Shown: one piece after another, positions 24,614-35,504 of the stretch
Layout: every line of letters starts with the position of its first letter
Position numbering within the stretch: the first letter of the stretch is position 1
Assembly: GCF_905220365.1 (NCBI RefSeq)
Contig: NC_061123.1
Coordinates: 3,038,001-3,102,000 of the forward strand
From: Vanessa cardui
Taxonomy: Eukaryota; Arthropoda; Insecta; Lepidoptera; Nymphalidae
Direction of reading: 5' to 3'
Length of the DNA stretch: 64,000 nt
The notes under the pieces: generated by a model
What the model was told of the DNA's origin: nothing
Seen by the model: the letters and a program-made list of their open reading frames with translations, nothing else
Databases searched by the model: none
Program-made: the position numbers and the translations under genes

Positions 24614-25077
24614 CTAGCTCATAAGTGTTAACGCGTGTAGTAGAAAAATGTCGACAAGTGATTGTTTACGTTCGTTTGAAATGTCAGTATTTATCTCGTC
24701 AAAGTTATTTGTACAGGTCGGGGCATGTTTTGTAGCACACGAATTAATAAAGTTTCTTTTTGTCAGAGTAAGCTCGATCGTTCCAATGTTAACCACAAAT
24801 CCCGAAAACAAAATCTCGCGACCTATCATAATAATATCGCTACGCAAATACTCATTAGGCAAGGCAGGAAATAAGATTTCTGTCGGATACTCATTAATCA
24901 CTATACTACACAACATTCGTACAGTGCTCTTAACAACGTAACAACATTGTTTACACGTTTACTACACAAATTCTTAGCACAACTTTCTTGTACTAACGAG
25001 CACTCGGCTCCTGAATCAAAGTGAAAAATTATTGACTGACCGTTATGCGTTAGTAATCCTGAGGGAGGCTTGACCAT
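24614..25077 (-). pseudogene. Retroviral-type aspartic protease, frameshifted
   Basis: The minus-strand frame from 25077 carries the active-site block FHFDSGAECSLV, with the catalytic Asp at 25015-25017, and stops near 24901. The rest of the domain continues in another frame (24614-24916) with the block IIMIGREIL, the usual second half of the fold. A frameshift therefore lies at about 24905-24920. In an intact relative this domain would release the Gag and Pol proteins. Confidence 0.75.
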
Positions 25078-25089
25078 GCACAGGTCGAT

Positions 25090-26076
25090 TCAGCGTTCAG
25101 CTCGGGGCACGGCGCTTGACGTGACGGAAGCAGCGGCAGGGGCGTCGCTTCCGCAGCGCGAAGCGATGTGTCCCGGTTGTCCGCACTTGAAGCAGATGAG
25201 GGCTCCTTTCGGTGTTGACTGCTGCATTGACCGGGCCTGTGTAGTCACTGGCAGGGGGTGCTTCTTAACTTCCTTCGCCCTAAAGCGACAATCGACTTGC
25301 TTGTGTCCGAGTTTCCCGCATACGTTGCATTTGAGCGGTAACGTTGACATACGGGCTCGCTGTGCAGTGTCCGCCGCGTCGTTTACGTCTTGTGACACTT
25401 TGCGTTTCAAATATGAGTACGCTTGTAATTCTTTCTGTAGGTCATGGCGTGAAGAAATCTCGGTAGTGAACGCGACTCGTTGTAATCTAGTATCGATTTG
25501 TGCCAAATGAGCTAGCACAACCGATACCGCAATTTGTTCAGTACTTGCATTCTTCCATCGATTCATCAATGACGACAGTACTCGGCTAGCATAGGCGGCG
25601 TAGCTTTCTCCCTCGTTAGGCTTGCTGGTGTTCAACTGCATGAGGATAGCTGGGATGGTCTCCGTCGGAACAAACCTCGCTGAAAAAAGCTCTTTGAGTT
25701 GAGGCCATGTGATTCCGGAGTAGGTAACTTGTGACAGCCAAGTCGACGCAGTTCCTTTTAAAGCTTTGCTGAGAGCGACTATTAACTGAGATCCTTCGAG
25801 TGGGTTGTCCGAAAGGCACAGGTCTGCGGTTGCACACCACGATTGAGGGTCCGCTTCTGGCTTGTCAGGATTGAACTCTGGCAGAGTCACGTTGTTGCTG
25901 GATCGCGGCGTATTCAGTGCTTGTATTAGCGCGCGCATTTGCTCATTTTGCATGTCGAGCATCTTCTGCCATTGACTTGTTTGAATATTATTTTCACTCG
26001 GTTTCTCATTTACTCGATTGAATCCCACTTCTGATGTCGGATCGATAGCGACATCAATACGATCGTAAGACATCAT
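25090..26076 (-). CDS. Gag protein of the LTR retrotransposon, intact frame
   Basis: A 328-codon uninterrupted frame. The first Met codons lie inside the 5' LTR (26035-26397), so about 14 residues are encoded by the LTR itself. A capsid-like helical region (about residues 65-225) is followed by two zinc knuckles of the form CX2CX4HX4C: C250-C263 (CNVCGKLGHKQVDC) and C295-C308 (CFKCGQPGHIASRC). This organisation is normal for Ty3/gypsy-class Gag, which packages element RNA. The frame stops just before the protease frame begins at 25077. That Gag is intact while pol is deleted suggests the copy could still supply Gag. The plus-strand frame across it is a shadow. Confidence 0.88.
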   Translation of the reverse strand: MMSYDRIDVAIDPTSEVGFNRVNEKPSENNIQTSQWQKMLDMQNEQMRALIQALNTPRSSNNVTLPEFNPDKPEADPQSWCATADLCLSDNPLEGSQLIVALSKALKGTASTWLSQVTYSGITWPQLKELFSARFVPTETIPAILMQLNTSKPNEGESYAAYASRVLSSLMNRWKNASTEQIAVSVVLAHLAQIDTRLQRVAFTTEISSRHDLQKELQAYSYLKRKVSQDVNDAADTAQRARMSTLPLKCNVCGKLGHKQVDCRFRAKEVKKHPLPVTTQARSMQQSTPKGALICFKCGQPGHIASRCGSDAPAAASVTSSAVPRAER

Positions 26077-26397
26077 AGGGGCGTATTACTAGGGTGATCG
26101 AGCAAAGAGGAAACCGCGAATACAGGAACACGTTTATTCTACGTTTAAAGTTCTTAATACACTAATTCAGTATCACACTGTATCACACTTGGCAACGAAG
26201 CGAATGACAGTTCCTAGGATGGAGGTACTGGTCTTCACGAGAGCGGAATCGTAAGTGAGTCGTCTCTGAGCGCCTCCACCGGGTAGGCTCCGTCGTAGCA
26301 CGAAGTTAGTCGCGTCGTGACGTATCGATAGTGCTGCCGCCTCGCGGGATTCGTGCCGCGCTTCGTTACGCTATGGAATTCATGACCGTCTCCGACA
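26035..26397 (-). repeat. 5' LTR of the gypsy-class element
   Basis: Upstream LTR in the sense of the element (minus strand). It is followed on that strand by TCAGAAGTGGGATTCAATC, where a tRNA primer-binding site would lie. It should contain promoter and poly(A) functions of the element and also encodes the Gag start. Confidence 0.93.
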
Positions 26398-26489
26398 TAT
26401 ATATATATTATAAATAATGATTATTGGAAACATTTATTAAAAACAATGCAATTAGTTCGCATAGAATCAGATTTTTCGACAGATTTCTT

Positions 26490-26570
26490 ACAGTCACCAT
26501 GGAGTATTTGGTCAATGCAAGCAAGTCCAAGATAAATGTGCGGGTTCGATCCCCGCACTCTGAACTAATA
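26490..26570 (+). repeat. tRNA-like scrap inside the TTAA element
   Basis: Contains GTGCGGGTTCGATCCCCGCAC, a good T arm with a box B sequence, but no matching D arm or acceptor stem. I read it as a SINE or tRNA pseudogene fragment, not a working tRNA gene. Confidence 0.45.
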
Positions 26571-26825
26571 TTTTATTATTTTTAAAGGACTATATTTAAA
26601 AATATATATATATTTTATAATTATTAAAATTTAATTCCTAACAACTATGCATTTATTTTTTCAGAATTAAGGAAATCGAAAAAAAATAACACGGAAGCTA
26701 TTTCTATTACGTTAGAGTTTAATTTTATCAATTTTGTGTATAATAGGAAATATAGTTATGTATGGATGAAATTTAATAATAAAAAAAATAAATAAATACA
26801 AATTAGCACATCACATGAATATTTA

Positions 26826-26892
26826 GTGGTGCTTGCCTGGGTTTGAACCCGCAATAAGATGCGCGCGTTCTACCCACTGGGCCATCTTGAAA
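26826..26892 (-). repeat. SINE family 1 head fragment
   Basis: On the minus strand reads AAGATGGCCCAGTGGGTAGA, then a box B-like GGGTTCAAACCC, as in the full copies of SINE family 1 in this window. The body and tail are missing. Confidence 0.65.
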
Positions 26893-27699
26893 TATGTAAT
26901 TTTTGTGAACCAAAGAACTAAAATATTTAGAAGTGTCATATACGTAATTCAATATTTTTTAAAGATTGGAAATAGTATCAATTGAAAAATTTTAGCTCGT
27001 AGCTTCAGTGAAAGTGGGTGAAATATTGATTGCAAGTATCCAAGATATTTTAATAACGAACGACGACGAACGAATAATTAAAAAAAAATATTTTAATAAA
27101 AAAATTGAAACGAAATTTATTTGTTTTTTTGTTAAACCAAAAATAAATAAAAATATTTGAATTTAATTGAATCAGTTTTATTTCAAATATCAGTCAAAAA
27201 CAATACAAATAATTCTAATATCCAAACTATTTTTATGAGATTTATGACTAAACCCACTGTGATTGACCGAGTTAACCAATAATTCTACTAAACCGACTTG
27301 ACGATATTATTTTTATAGTAACTTTTTGATGCTGACTTTTTTAACTTAATTTTTTTTCTTTGTGTACCGATATTAGTAAAACGAACAAACTCTACGCTTT
27401 TTGTCAGTGTACAAATTACGAACAGTTCCAATTTTATTTAATAAATCGCTTAACAAACTTACAAAATTTAAAAATAGGTACGATTTAATATTTAGTATTA
27501 CAACTAATTGAATTGATACAGTAAAAATTAAAGAAAAAAATGTTTAAATTAACTATTTTTTGTACATAAAATAATAATAATTTAAGTTTAATTAATTCTG
27601 TTTAATTTTATCATAATTTTTTAAATGACACAAAGAAATTAAAATAATTCTGTTGTCCTGTCTATTTTTATGAAATCTATGATTGATAGAATTGATAGA

Positions 27700-27830
27700 A
27701 TTGACTTCGCTTCGCTTTCGCTCGGCGCGGCGCGCGGCGGTTCGGCGCCATCTATTGGAATATTCAGGCGTAACCTCGCCGCCTCGCTAAGCGTAGTGCG
27801 CGGGGGGACATGCCGTTTTTGTCGTTAGAC
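27700..27830. other. GC-rich subterminal region of the TTAA element
   Basis: A compositional island (CGCTCGGCGCGGCGCGCGGC) close to the right terminus, matched by a GC-rich block on the left at 22120-22210. Such regions in DNA transposons may hold the promoter or transposase binding sites. Confidence 0.4.
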
Positions 27831-28085
27831 TCGTTAGTGTATGTATGTGTGCGCGTGATTCTCAAGGGCAATTAGCTCCTGTAGTCCCCTTAAGCAAATA
27901 CGAAACGCCACTTTTAAGCAATTAAAATAAATCATACATATAATCTATTCAACATAATATAAGAACATAAAAAATTCTAAAGACTACAATATTATAATAA
28001 TACAATAGAATAATTTTATGATTGACAGTAATCAGTATCGTTCTCAATAATAGTTATATTTGAACAACTGAGATTATAAATTTTT

Positions 28086-28395
28086 GAATACAACAACAAC
28101 AACAGCCTGTAAATTCCCACTGCTAGGCTAAAGGCCTCCTCTCCCTTTGAGGGTAAGGCTTGGAACATATTCCACCACGCTGTTCCAATGCGGGTTGGTG
28201 GAATACACATGTGGCAGCATTTCTATGAAATTTGTCACATGCAGGTTTCCTCACGATGTTTTCCTTCACCGCTGAGCACGAGATGAATTATAAAGACAAA
28301 TTAAGCAAATGAATTAGCAGTGCTTGCCTGGGTTTGAACCCGCAATCATCGGTTAAGATGCACGCGTTCTAACCACTGGGCCATCTCGACTCCTT
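28086..28395 (-). mobile_element. SINE family 1, near-complete copy
   Basis: Minus orientation. It has a tRNA-like head with A and B boxes (GGCCCAGTGGTTAGAACGCG, then GGGTTCAAACCC), a body with GGAAAACATCGTGAGGAAAC, and a tail ending CCCAGCAGTGGGAATTTACA, then GGCTGTTGTTGTTGT. The head-body-tail order matches copies at 40721, 42271 and 51977. tRNA-derived SINEs depend on LINE enzymes for movement. Confidence 0.85.
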
Positions 28396-29237
28396 TGTGA
28401 ATGAAATATTTAAAATGTTCAATATTGATAAAATTACAATACCTTGGACACGAGAAAAGAAAATCTGTTGACAAGTAATAAAGTTTCAGACAAACTTACA
28501 AAAAAAATATACGGACGAATAAAGAAACTTTTCCTTAGTTGAAGTAACATAAAATTAGTAGGAATGCGAACACTTGACTGCTATGGTGGGAATGTTGTTC
28601 TCAATTCTGTGTTCACACAGTACGATTAAAGCAGAACTTACAATAAAGCTAAAGCCGAAACAGACAAAACCACTCCACAAACGAATGACATGTTTCCACT
28701 ATCGTCCAGAATCACAATTAGAATTATGTATAGCGAATAAAACAGTACCTACCAACTTGAGTTGTTATGCTCACTGCCGGACTATTTGACCTGACCTATA
28801 TTCTTGGATACATCAACTGAAAGCAATGACACCTTATTGCAGAGAAGCACACGAGAACGTCCTTTTAATTACTTAACACATTTTCTAATTACCGATTGCC
28901 CAATCGAGTATAGTTAATGGTCTTAATTGTCTTTAGAAGCTTAATCTTGATTTGAGGAAGTGTTGACAAGACGTAATGGCCATATTAAATTTCGGGATTT
29001 ACGGAAAATGCCGAATTATGAGTTAAATCAATGGCCATCAATAACAGGCATGGGTAAATACCCAATTTTATATTCTTATAAAGTGCAAAGGGAACCTGGA
29101 CCATAACCAACCAAGTTGGTGAAGCAACTTTTTACTGTGGTTAAATAAGATTTATCTCGCGGTTAGCGTTCTGTGCTTAATCAAAACAGCCTAAAAAACC
29201 AACTTACAATTTATATACCACGTGATCCAGTATCAGT

Positions 29238-29330
29238 CCGCACTGGAGCAGTGCGACGGAATAAGCTACAAAGTCGAAAGAAGAAGTGATAGAAGGGATG
29301 CCCAGTATGGGGTGGATTTTACAGGATAGT
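29238..29330 (+). repeat. Old SINE family 1 tail fragment
   Basis: CCGCACTGGAGCAGTGCGAC and AGGGATGCCCAGTATGGGG, then TGGATTTTACAGG follow the family tail (GCATTGGAGCAGCGTGGTGG, CCCAGCAGTGGG, TTTACAGG) with many substitutions. Confidence 0.5.
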
Positions 29331-29818
29331 TTATTTTTTAACATATAAATATATTGAAGCTCACAACTATCTTTTGCATTTAAAATGTTTTGTATATTGG
29401 GCAGACAGAATATATTTATATGGAGTCCGAAAAGATTATGCTAATTATTATTCACGGCAAAGTCGTCCAGCAGATTTTTGCATATGAAATTATTCAACAC
29501 TATTCTTGGTCTAATGAATATTTATAATGTGATTTACGTTTTTACATAATATAGTCTTGCACGCAAGTACGCATTACGCCTTTGCAAGTATGACCTGTGC
29601 TAAAGCTTGGCCCCAATTCCACTTCAGCGCCTTCGATAACAATTTTAGCTTCAAAAGTGAGTTTGTAAGACCTAGCGTATTGTATTGTGTAATGACTGAA
29701 AAACTGAGAATTTTTTGAGACACTATATAATGCATGGACAATATAGTAATGAAATAATGATATTGCAGATGTTTTAATGTGATGTAAATAAACAAATTCT
29801 ATAGAATATTTAGTAATA

Positions 29819-31097
29819 GGTTGGGGAAAAAGTTTCTTCGTATTTTATATGAACATTCAAAAAGTTTTTTTTTATAGTTTATTTACATTTGACTAAAGTA
29901 TGTAGGTGCCATTTTGTTCCATAACTTTTTGCCATCTTGTTGGTAGTGACATGATCCCATTGCTGTAAAAATTTTGAGGCTTCTGATCGAAAAACTGCGA
30001 CAAGTGGTTTTGGCAGTCCTCTCGTGATGTTAACCTGACACTGCTTAAGGAATTCTGCAGAGACCGAAACAGATGAAAATCTGAAGGTGCAAGGTCAGGA
30101 CTATACGGCGGATGCATTAATACCTCCCAGCCAAACTCTCGTAATTTTTGTTGAGTGGCTAAAGATGTGTGAGGTCTAGCGTTGTCATGGTGAAAAACCA
30201 CACCCCTTCTGTTGATCAATTCTGGCCGCTTTCTCTCAATTTCTTGCTTCAATCTCATCAATTGTTCGCAATACAGTTCTGAATCGATGGTCCTGCCGGG
30301 CGGTAACAGCTCATAATGAATGATGCCCTTCCAATCCCACCATGCACACAGCATTACCTTGTTGCGAGTTAATCCGGGTTTTGCCACAGTCTGTGAAGCT
30401 TGACCGGCCTTTGACCACGATCTTTTTCGCACGTTCTTGTCGTATGTGATCCACTTATCATCACCAGTTATCAGCTTCTTCAAAAATGGTTCGGTTTCAT
30501 TACGTCGTAATAAAGAATCACAAATGAGTACACGGTTCATTAGGTTTCTTTCAGTGAGTTCATGAGGCACCCATATATCGAGCTTTTTTGTGTACCCAGC
30601 TTTATTCAAATGAGTCAAAACCGTTTTATGGTCAATTGCCAGTTCTTCAGCTACATCGTAACTACTAATATGCCGATCTTGCTCCACTTTTTCAAAAATG
30701 GCATCAATTTTGTCCGTAACAGGGCGACCAGAGCGGGATGCATCTTTGATATCAAAATTTCCGGCTTGAAAACGCTTAAACCAAACTTGCGCTACTCTCA
30801 CAGATACTGCATTAGGTCCATAAACATCACAAATTTTTTTCGCGGCTTGAGTTGCATTTTTACCTTTTTTATAGTAAAATTTTAAAATGTATCGAATTTC
30901 TTCTTTAGATTCACTCATTTTAACAACAACAAAAACAAATGAAAATCACACAAATTCCTAATTTGAATTTGGAAGTGCCTTCTTTAAAATTAAAACTTTT
31001 TAATGATACCAAAACCAGCCAGGTACAAATAGTATAGCCAAAGAGATTTTATTACAAGTTCATACATACTATATGCGAAAAGACTTTTTCCCCAACC
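29819..31097 (-). mobile_element. Full-length mariner transposon
   Basis: 1279 bp between duplicated TA dinucleotides (29817-29818 and 31098-31099). The ends are inverted repeats beginning GGTTGGGGAAAAAGT, matching for roughly 25 bases with a few changes. The length is the usual 1.3 kb of mariners. A single transposase frame fills most of the element. Confidence 0.95.
29893..30918 (-). CDS. Mariner transposase, uninterrupted
   Basis: 341 residues, the normal length for DD34D mariner transposases, with no stop or frameshift. The N-terminal part holds the two helix-turn-helix regions (about 1-110) that bind the inverted ends. The linker motif WVPHEL is at 116-121. The catalytic triad is D153 (in TGDDKW), D245 (in HHDNARPH) and D280 (in YSPDLAPSDFHLF), with 34 residues between the second and third. 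Most mariners have TGDEKW, so the Glu to Asp change after D153 is a deviation in a conserved motif. The protein cuts and reinserts the element at TA. Which mariner subfamily it belongs to cannot be settled here. Start at 30916-30918 agrees with the usual N-terminus. Confidence 0.95.
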   Translation of the reverse strand: MSESKEEIRYILKFYYKKGKNATQAAKKICDVYGPNAVSVRVAQVWFKRFQAGNFDIKDASRSGRPVTDKIDAIFEKVEQDRHISSYDVAEELAIDHKTVLTHLNKAGYTKKLDIWVPHELTERNLMNRVLICDSLLRRNETEPFLKKLITGDDKWITYDKNVRKRSWSKAGQASQTVAKPGLTRNKVMLCAWWDWKGIIHYELLPPGRTIDSELYCEQLMRLKQEIERKRPELINRRGVVFHHDNARPHTSLATQQKLREFGWEVLMHPPYSPDLAPSDFHLFRSLQNSLSSVRLTSREDCQNHLSQFFDQKPQNFYSNGIMSLPTRWQKVMEQNGTYIL

Positions 31098-31135
31098 TAA
31101 TATCAGTATTGCACCCGTGCGAAGAGGGGGCGGTT

Positions 31136-34100
31136 AGTATCATATAACCAAACACATTACCTTTTTTTATTTGTCGATGCTATATTTAAATTGTGTAAAC
31201 TATACAGTATTAAATTGAATTTTAAGTACCCATTTGTAAGGTAGATTATACCAAAAATTACCGGCAAGAAAATACGAAGTTACTTTATGAAAAAAAAAAT
31301 TAAAACAACTTCAATTAAACAATTCGAAGCTTATAACGTCTATATTATCATATCAATCAAACTACGTTTTCGTACCATACACTACGTACATATTACCTAT
31401 ATGTACGTTTCAATATAATCAAAATGGCATGACATGATATGGGAAACTCGGCTCAATAAAAGATTGTGATGTATTGCGCCATCCCGTAATCCATTTTCAT
31501 AAATCACATTCTCGTGCTTAAAAAGATCCAATTTGTATCTTCAATATTTTCGACTGTATTTCGTAAATAATTTTTAAAGTCAACGTTATTTATTTTCGAA
31601 AATGATGTTAATACGTACGTGACGTGTTTTAACAAAATGTATTCGTGTAACTTAATATAGAGTCCATTTTTGTGACAAAAAGTATTTATATTTTACGTCA
31701 TGAAGTATACAAAATTAATTTTTCAAATTTAAGTTATTTTTCGGATGAAAGTATTTAAAACTGCTTTTAATGTTAAATAGAAATTTGTTGTCAGATTCTA
31801 CTTAACGGGTTATACCTATTTTAAAGTAAACTATTTATAATTTTTAAAAGTTGATTATCCAAAATTCACGCACACATCTTATTTAATAATTTACTTGTGT
31901 TGGTTCTCTTTGTAAACAAGAACAACGTATCATACCAGTTTCACAACTTTGACCCAAGGGTAGTGTATAATGTTTCTAACAACGTTAACTTTACTAGATA
32001 ATACTAGAAATAAACATTTTATGAATCTGAAATCTTATGTATATGGAGTATCTTATAACTTGTCATATGTTTGATTTTACAAAAAAGAGTGACTTATTTC
32101 CTTTGGCTTATATTTTTTTTTAAATAAGGAATAGGTTTTTACCTTTTCGATTTAAAGATATATTAGTGTAATTGAAATGTTCATGAACCATGATGTATAT
32201 ATATCATTGCCGTCTACAATATTTACTCCAGTGTGTGTTGGTAAGTGTGATAGAATTTAATTGGTGGCATGTAGGTCTCAATACAATGTTTTCCTTCACC
32301 ACCGGGCACGAGATTAATTATAAACAAAAAGTTAAGATGAGGACATGAAAGTTCAGAAACGCTTTATCGGATTTAATTCTGAAATATTTCGATTAAAATT
32401 CTTCTATTTTCATTGAGTTATATTCGCTTTTCATTTTGAAATAAAAAAAAAAGATTCATTTAAATTACACGACGCGGTTGCCATCTATTATTTTATTAAC
32501 TTCGTAAAGTCAATACGTGAACATACTAATAAATCAAAAAGTTCTAGTAACTATTTTGTAAAATACAATACCTGCATGCATACCATACAAGTCATCCATT
32601 ACGGTATGGTTCCACGTGATGCCGTCAGTGCAGACAATTCATTACAGCCAGAGGATGTGCATGCTCATATTAATGAACCTGTGTATTGTCGACGTATATA
32701 ACGCCTAACTAGTATTGCTTATGAATTGTGAATAAGATCGCAGCGACCGTCGGAGACTCGATTTGGAATTGCTTACATACGTACGATATATAGACAACTG
32801 ACATAATAATTAAGAAGTCGCGAAAATGAAAACATATAATATGAAAATGTTAATTGTGATAATAAAAAAAAAACGATGGAAAATGAAATTATTCTAGTCA
32901 ATAACAAGAAAATAATAGGCCCCACGCCTGTGAAGATAAATAAATAAAAACTTTATATATTAATTACTGTGGAGGTGATTATTGATACTTAGATGTATTA
33001 CACTCTGTCAGCTCAAAGAAAATATATATAGATAAAGGAATTGGTAGTTTGTATCTATCTCTTCTAGGCATCAATAGCAGAACTGACGAGAATTTTTTTA
33101 GTATCAATTATTTATAAAAGATACGTAAAAATAGTCTTATTTAGTATTAATACTCAATATTGAAGTTATTTCGCATTTCCCGGAGGAACAAAATTCAATT
33201 TAGGGCATCTGTCCTAAATTTAATCCAACATGTTTTTATGTAAGTGATTCTACTATTCATTACATAATGTCTGTTGCCGAAAACGATAAAGGTTTAATAT
33301 GGCTAGCCCAAGCAGGTATCTCATTTTCATTTTAACGAATTTCACTTGGAATATTTGAACTAAACTATGTCGTAACCTTTTAGTTGGGAAAGGGAACATC
33401 AGCAATATGCTTTAGCAAAAGTTTAAACAGCTCAAATTCAAATAGTACCTACCGATACTATCATATTATATTACTACATGATTTTACATTTCATATTTTC
33501 ATTACGATTTTTTTGTATTTAAATCGAACTACAAAATTAGCAACCCTTCTCAGCTTACTGCCTTCGCTCGATGACAAAGACTTTAGTACTTAAATATTCA
33601 GTGGTACAACCCTAAGCTTAAACCACAATCTTCGGTCAACAATCACGTTTATCACCTCGACTAGAATGATGTATTTTATTAGAATTTAAATTAACAAGTA
33701 TTTGACAGGCGACCTATTACATAATATTTACCTAACTTATCGACTTTTTCATTGATTAAAATGCTTAACTGCTGTATACCGAGCATTATAAATGTAAATT
33801 ATTTAATAAATATTATTATTAAAGTAATACTAATAACGCAGAATGTACTCTGGTGTGTTTCTGTAATGTAGTTTACATGTAAGAAATGAATAAATTATTG
33901 CTAAAGTTATGTTAAATGTTAGTTCGAAATGCACTTTGTGCTTGCATTTTGCTCATATTTAATGAGTTTTAGTTGCAAATATCACGAACTAGAATAGCTG
34001 CATAATATTAATGTGGAAACTATTACGTTACAATTTAGAAAAACGCTTACGGAGGCATTTTTTGAAACAGATTAAATCATAAAGGAAATACGTCTTTATG

Positions 34101-35504
34101 ATATTCTTAGATGAAATAAAGATTGTGGATATGTATAGTTAAAGGACAGTGTAGTTATATAATGGGATATGTGTATAATTATAGAAACGGTGTCCACTAT
34201 ATATAGAATTTCTGTTGCTTCCATCTCAGAAAAAAGATGCCGACCTACTGACAACGTCTATGATATTTTAAGTCTATGCCAAAGCGTAGACAAAAATGTA
34301 TACGAAGATTACTTTAACAAAACTAAAACTATAATGTTTTCTAGTATGTGTGACAAAAGTAATAACTTAAATAACTCGTCAATGCGAAGGTAAAAATATG
34401 TCTCCTGAGTGACATACAAAAGCACGACCAGGCGAGTTATAATTCTATCTGAATAATGTATTAGGAGCAAAGTACTGAACAATATACTCTCAGCTGTCCG
34501 AGCAATTATATCGTTACACTGGATAGTATTTACGACGCTGAACGAGAAGATTGTTAGGTATAAATAAGGCAAAAGAAAAAATTATAAAATGTGGATGATA
34601 TTATATTATGTGCTAATAAATAAACAATTTTTATCAGCATAAGAATTAATAACATTAAATGCTTAAATATATCCAAATATTAACTAAAAATTGTTAGTGT
34701 ATAAATCTTGACCGCGTGGAATGGTGGAAAGTATTCTAACATTACAACTAAGAATTTCCCCGTTGAATCGCTTTTCCGATCATCTGGGCAAAAAACGAAC
34801 CAGCCCTCTTGTCACCAGTAGAGGCAATGAGGCGAGGTTTTATACTTCTGATGAAGCTTTTTGCTACTAAATAATAAGCTAATAAATTGTTTAGATTATA
34901 TGTATATTTATTTAAATACTGCTACTGCTACCCAAGACTTCATCTGCGTTTGACGTAACTACTCCCTTTGGGTTTATACATGAGTTATTTAATGCAAATT
35001 ATGTTTTTACATCGGACTGTTAAATCTTAATATTATTCATTCAAAGAAACATATTCTTCGGCTTTATATATACAAGTATAGTTATATATTACGAATAGCT
35101 ATTCTCCTTTTGAAAGGCCAAAGGTCAATACAGGCAACGTAACCTAAAGCTTTGATGTATCTACCTGAACTAAGAACTATTACATAATATGTTTTTGTAT
35201 GATATGATTTGATATAACACTAATATTATCATTCATTAAAAAATCAATACTCTATGATAGGTTGGATTTTTGGTACGGCTCTATGTAAAAAAATAATAAC
35301 GATAACGTTTGTAATGACGTTAAATCTTTTAAACTACACAACGGATTTTAATGTGATTTTCAACAATAAACGAAGTGATTTAAGATGAAAACAATCACTT
35401 AATTGTAGAAAATTGAATTATAGAAAAAAACGCCGAAAATTTCATTTGTGCTTGCTAGAAAAGCATATTTTATTATTTTTGTTTATTTTCAATCTAAAAG
35501 TTGT
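31136..35504. other. Gene-free stretch with SINE debris
   Basis: About 4.4 kb of AT-rich sequence without a supportable gene. A SINE fragment lies at 32245-32340. A mixed-composition patch at 32580-32760 has no motif I recognise. Confidence 0.45.
32245..32340 (-). repeat. SINE family 1 body fragment
   Basis: ATGTTTTCCTTCACCACCGG, then GCACGAGATTAATTATAAAC matches the middle of the family in minus orientation. Head and tail are absent. Confidence 0.6.

Larger units (their letters stand above)
22490..26397 (-). mobile_element. Ty3/gypsy-class LTR retrotransposon, internally deleted
   Basis: Two 363-bp direct repeats (22490-22852 and 26035-26397) flank 3182 bp. Each begins TGTCGG and ends CCGACA, and I see no difference between them. 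The element reads on the minus strand in the order Gag, protease, reverse transcriptase, then a scrap of integrase. RNase H and most of integrase are missing, and pol has stops and frameshifts. The insertion site is an ATATAT tract, so TATA (or TATATA) duplicates on both sides. An intact insect relative would be expected to be longer than this 3.9 kb copy. Identical LTRs imply recent insertion, so it was probably mobilised by proteins of an intact relative. Confidence 0.9.
21770..27893. mobile_element. TTAA-flanked DNA transposon hosting an LTR element
   Basis: Left TTAA at 21770-21773 is followed by GGGGACTACATGAGCTAA. On the right, TTAGCTCCTGTAGTCCCC is followed by TTAA at 27890-27893. The inverted ends match at 17 of the first 18 positions and further sites beyond (TGC). 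The TTAA duplication points to a piggyBac, Kolobok or Sola3-like superfamily. The ends do not read like canonical piggyBac CCYT termini, so a Kolobok-like assignment is only a guess. Removing the nested LTR element (22490-26397) leaves about 2.2 kb. Preserved parts include a GC-rich leader at 22120-22210, a short basic first exon at 22371 and SINE debris on the right side. No intact transposase remains. Confidence 0.7.
29720..31135 (+). mobile_element. Helitron-like repeat split by a mariner
   Basis: Left part (29720-29818) with AATGCATGGACAATATAGTA and AAATAAACAAATTCTATAG, and right part (31098-31135) with CAGTATTGCACCCGTGCGAA, align end to end with the unbroken copy at 51449-51714. The mariner lies between them at a TA site. 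The 5' end of this copy is missing and the 3' terminus is mutated. Confidence 0.7.

Noticed and set aside
25070..25510. 146-codon plus-strand frame
   Set aside because: Shadow of the Gag gene on the other strand; the Cys-rich look comes from the antisense of the zinc knuckles.
26490..26570. Possible tRNA gene (GTGCGGGTTCGATCCCCGCAC)
   Set aside because: Only the T arm is recognisable; acceptor and D arms do not pair.
30562..30885. 107-codon plus-strand frame
   Set aside because: Shadow of the mariner transposase, which has all catalytic motifs on the minus strand.
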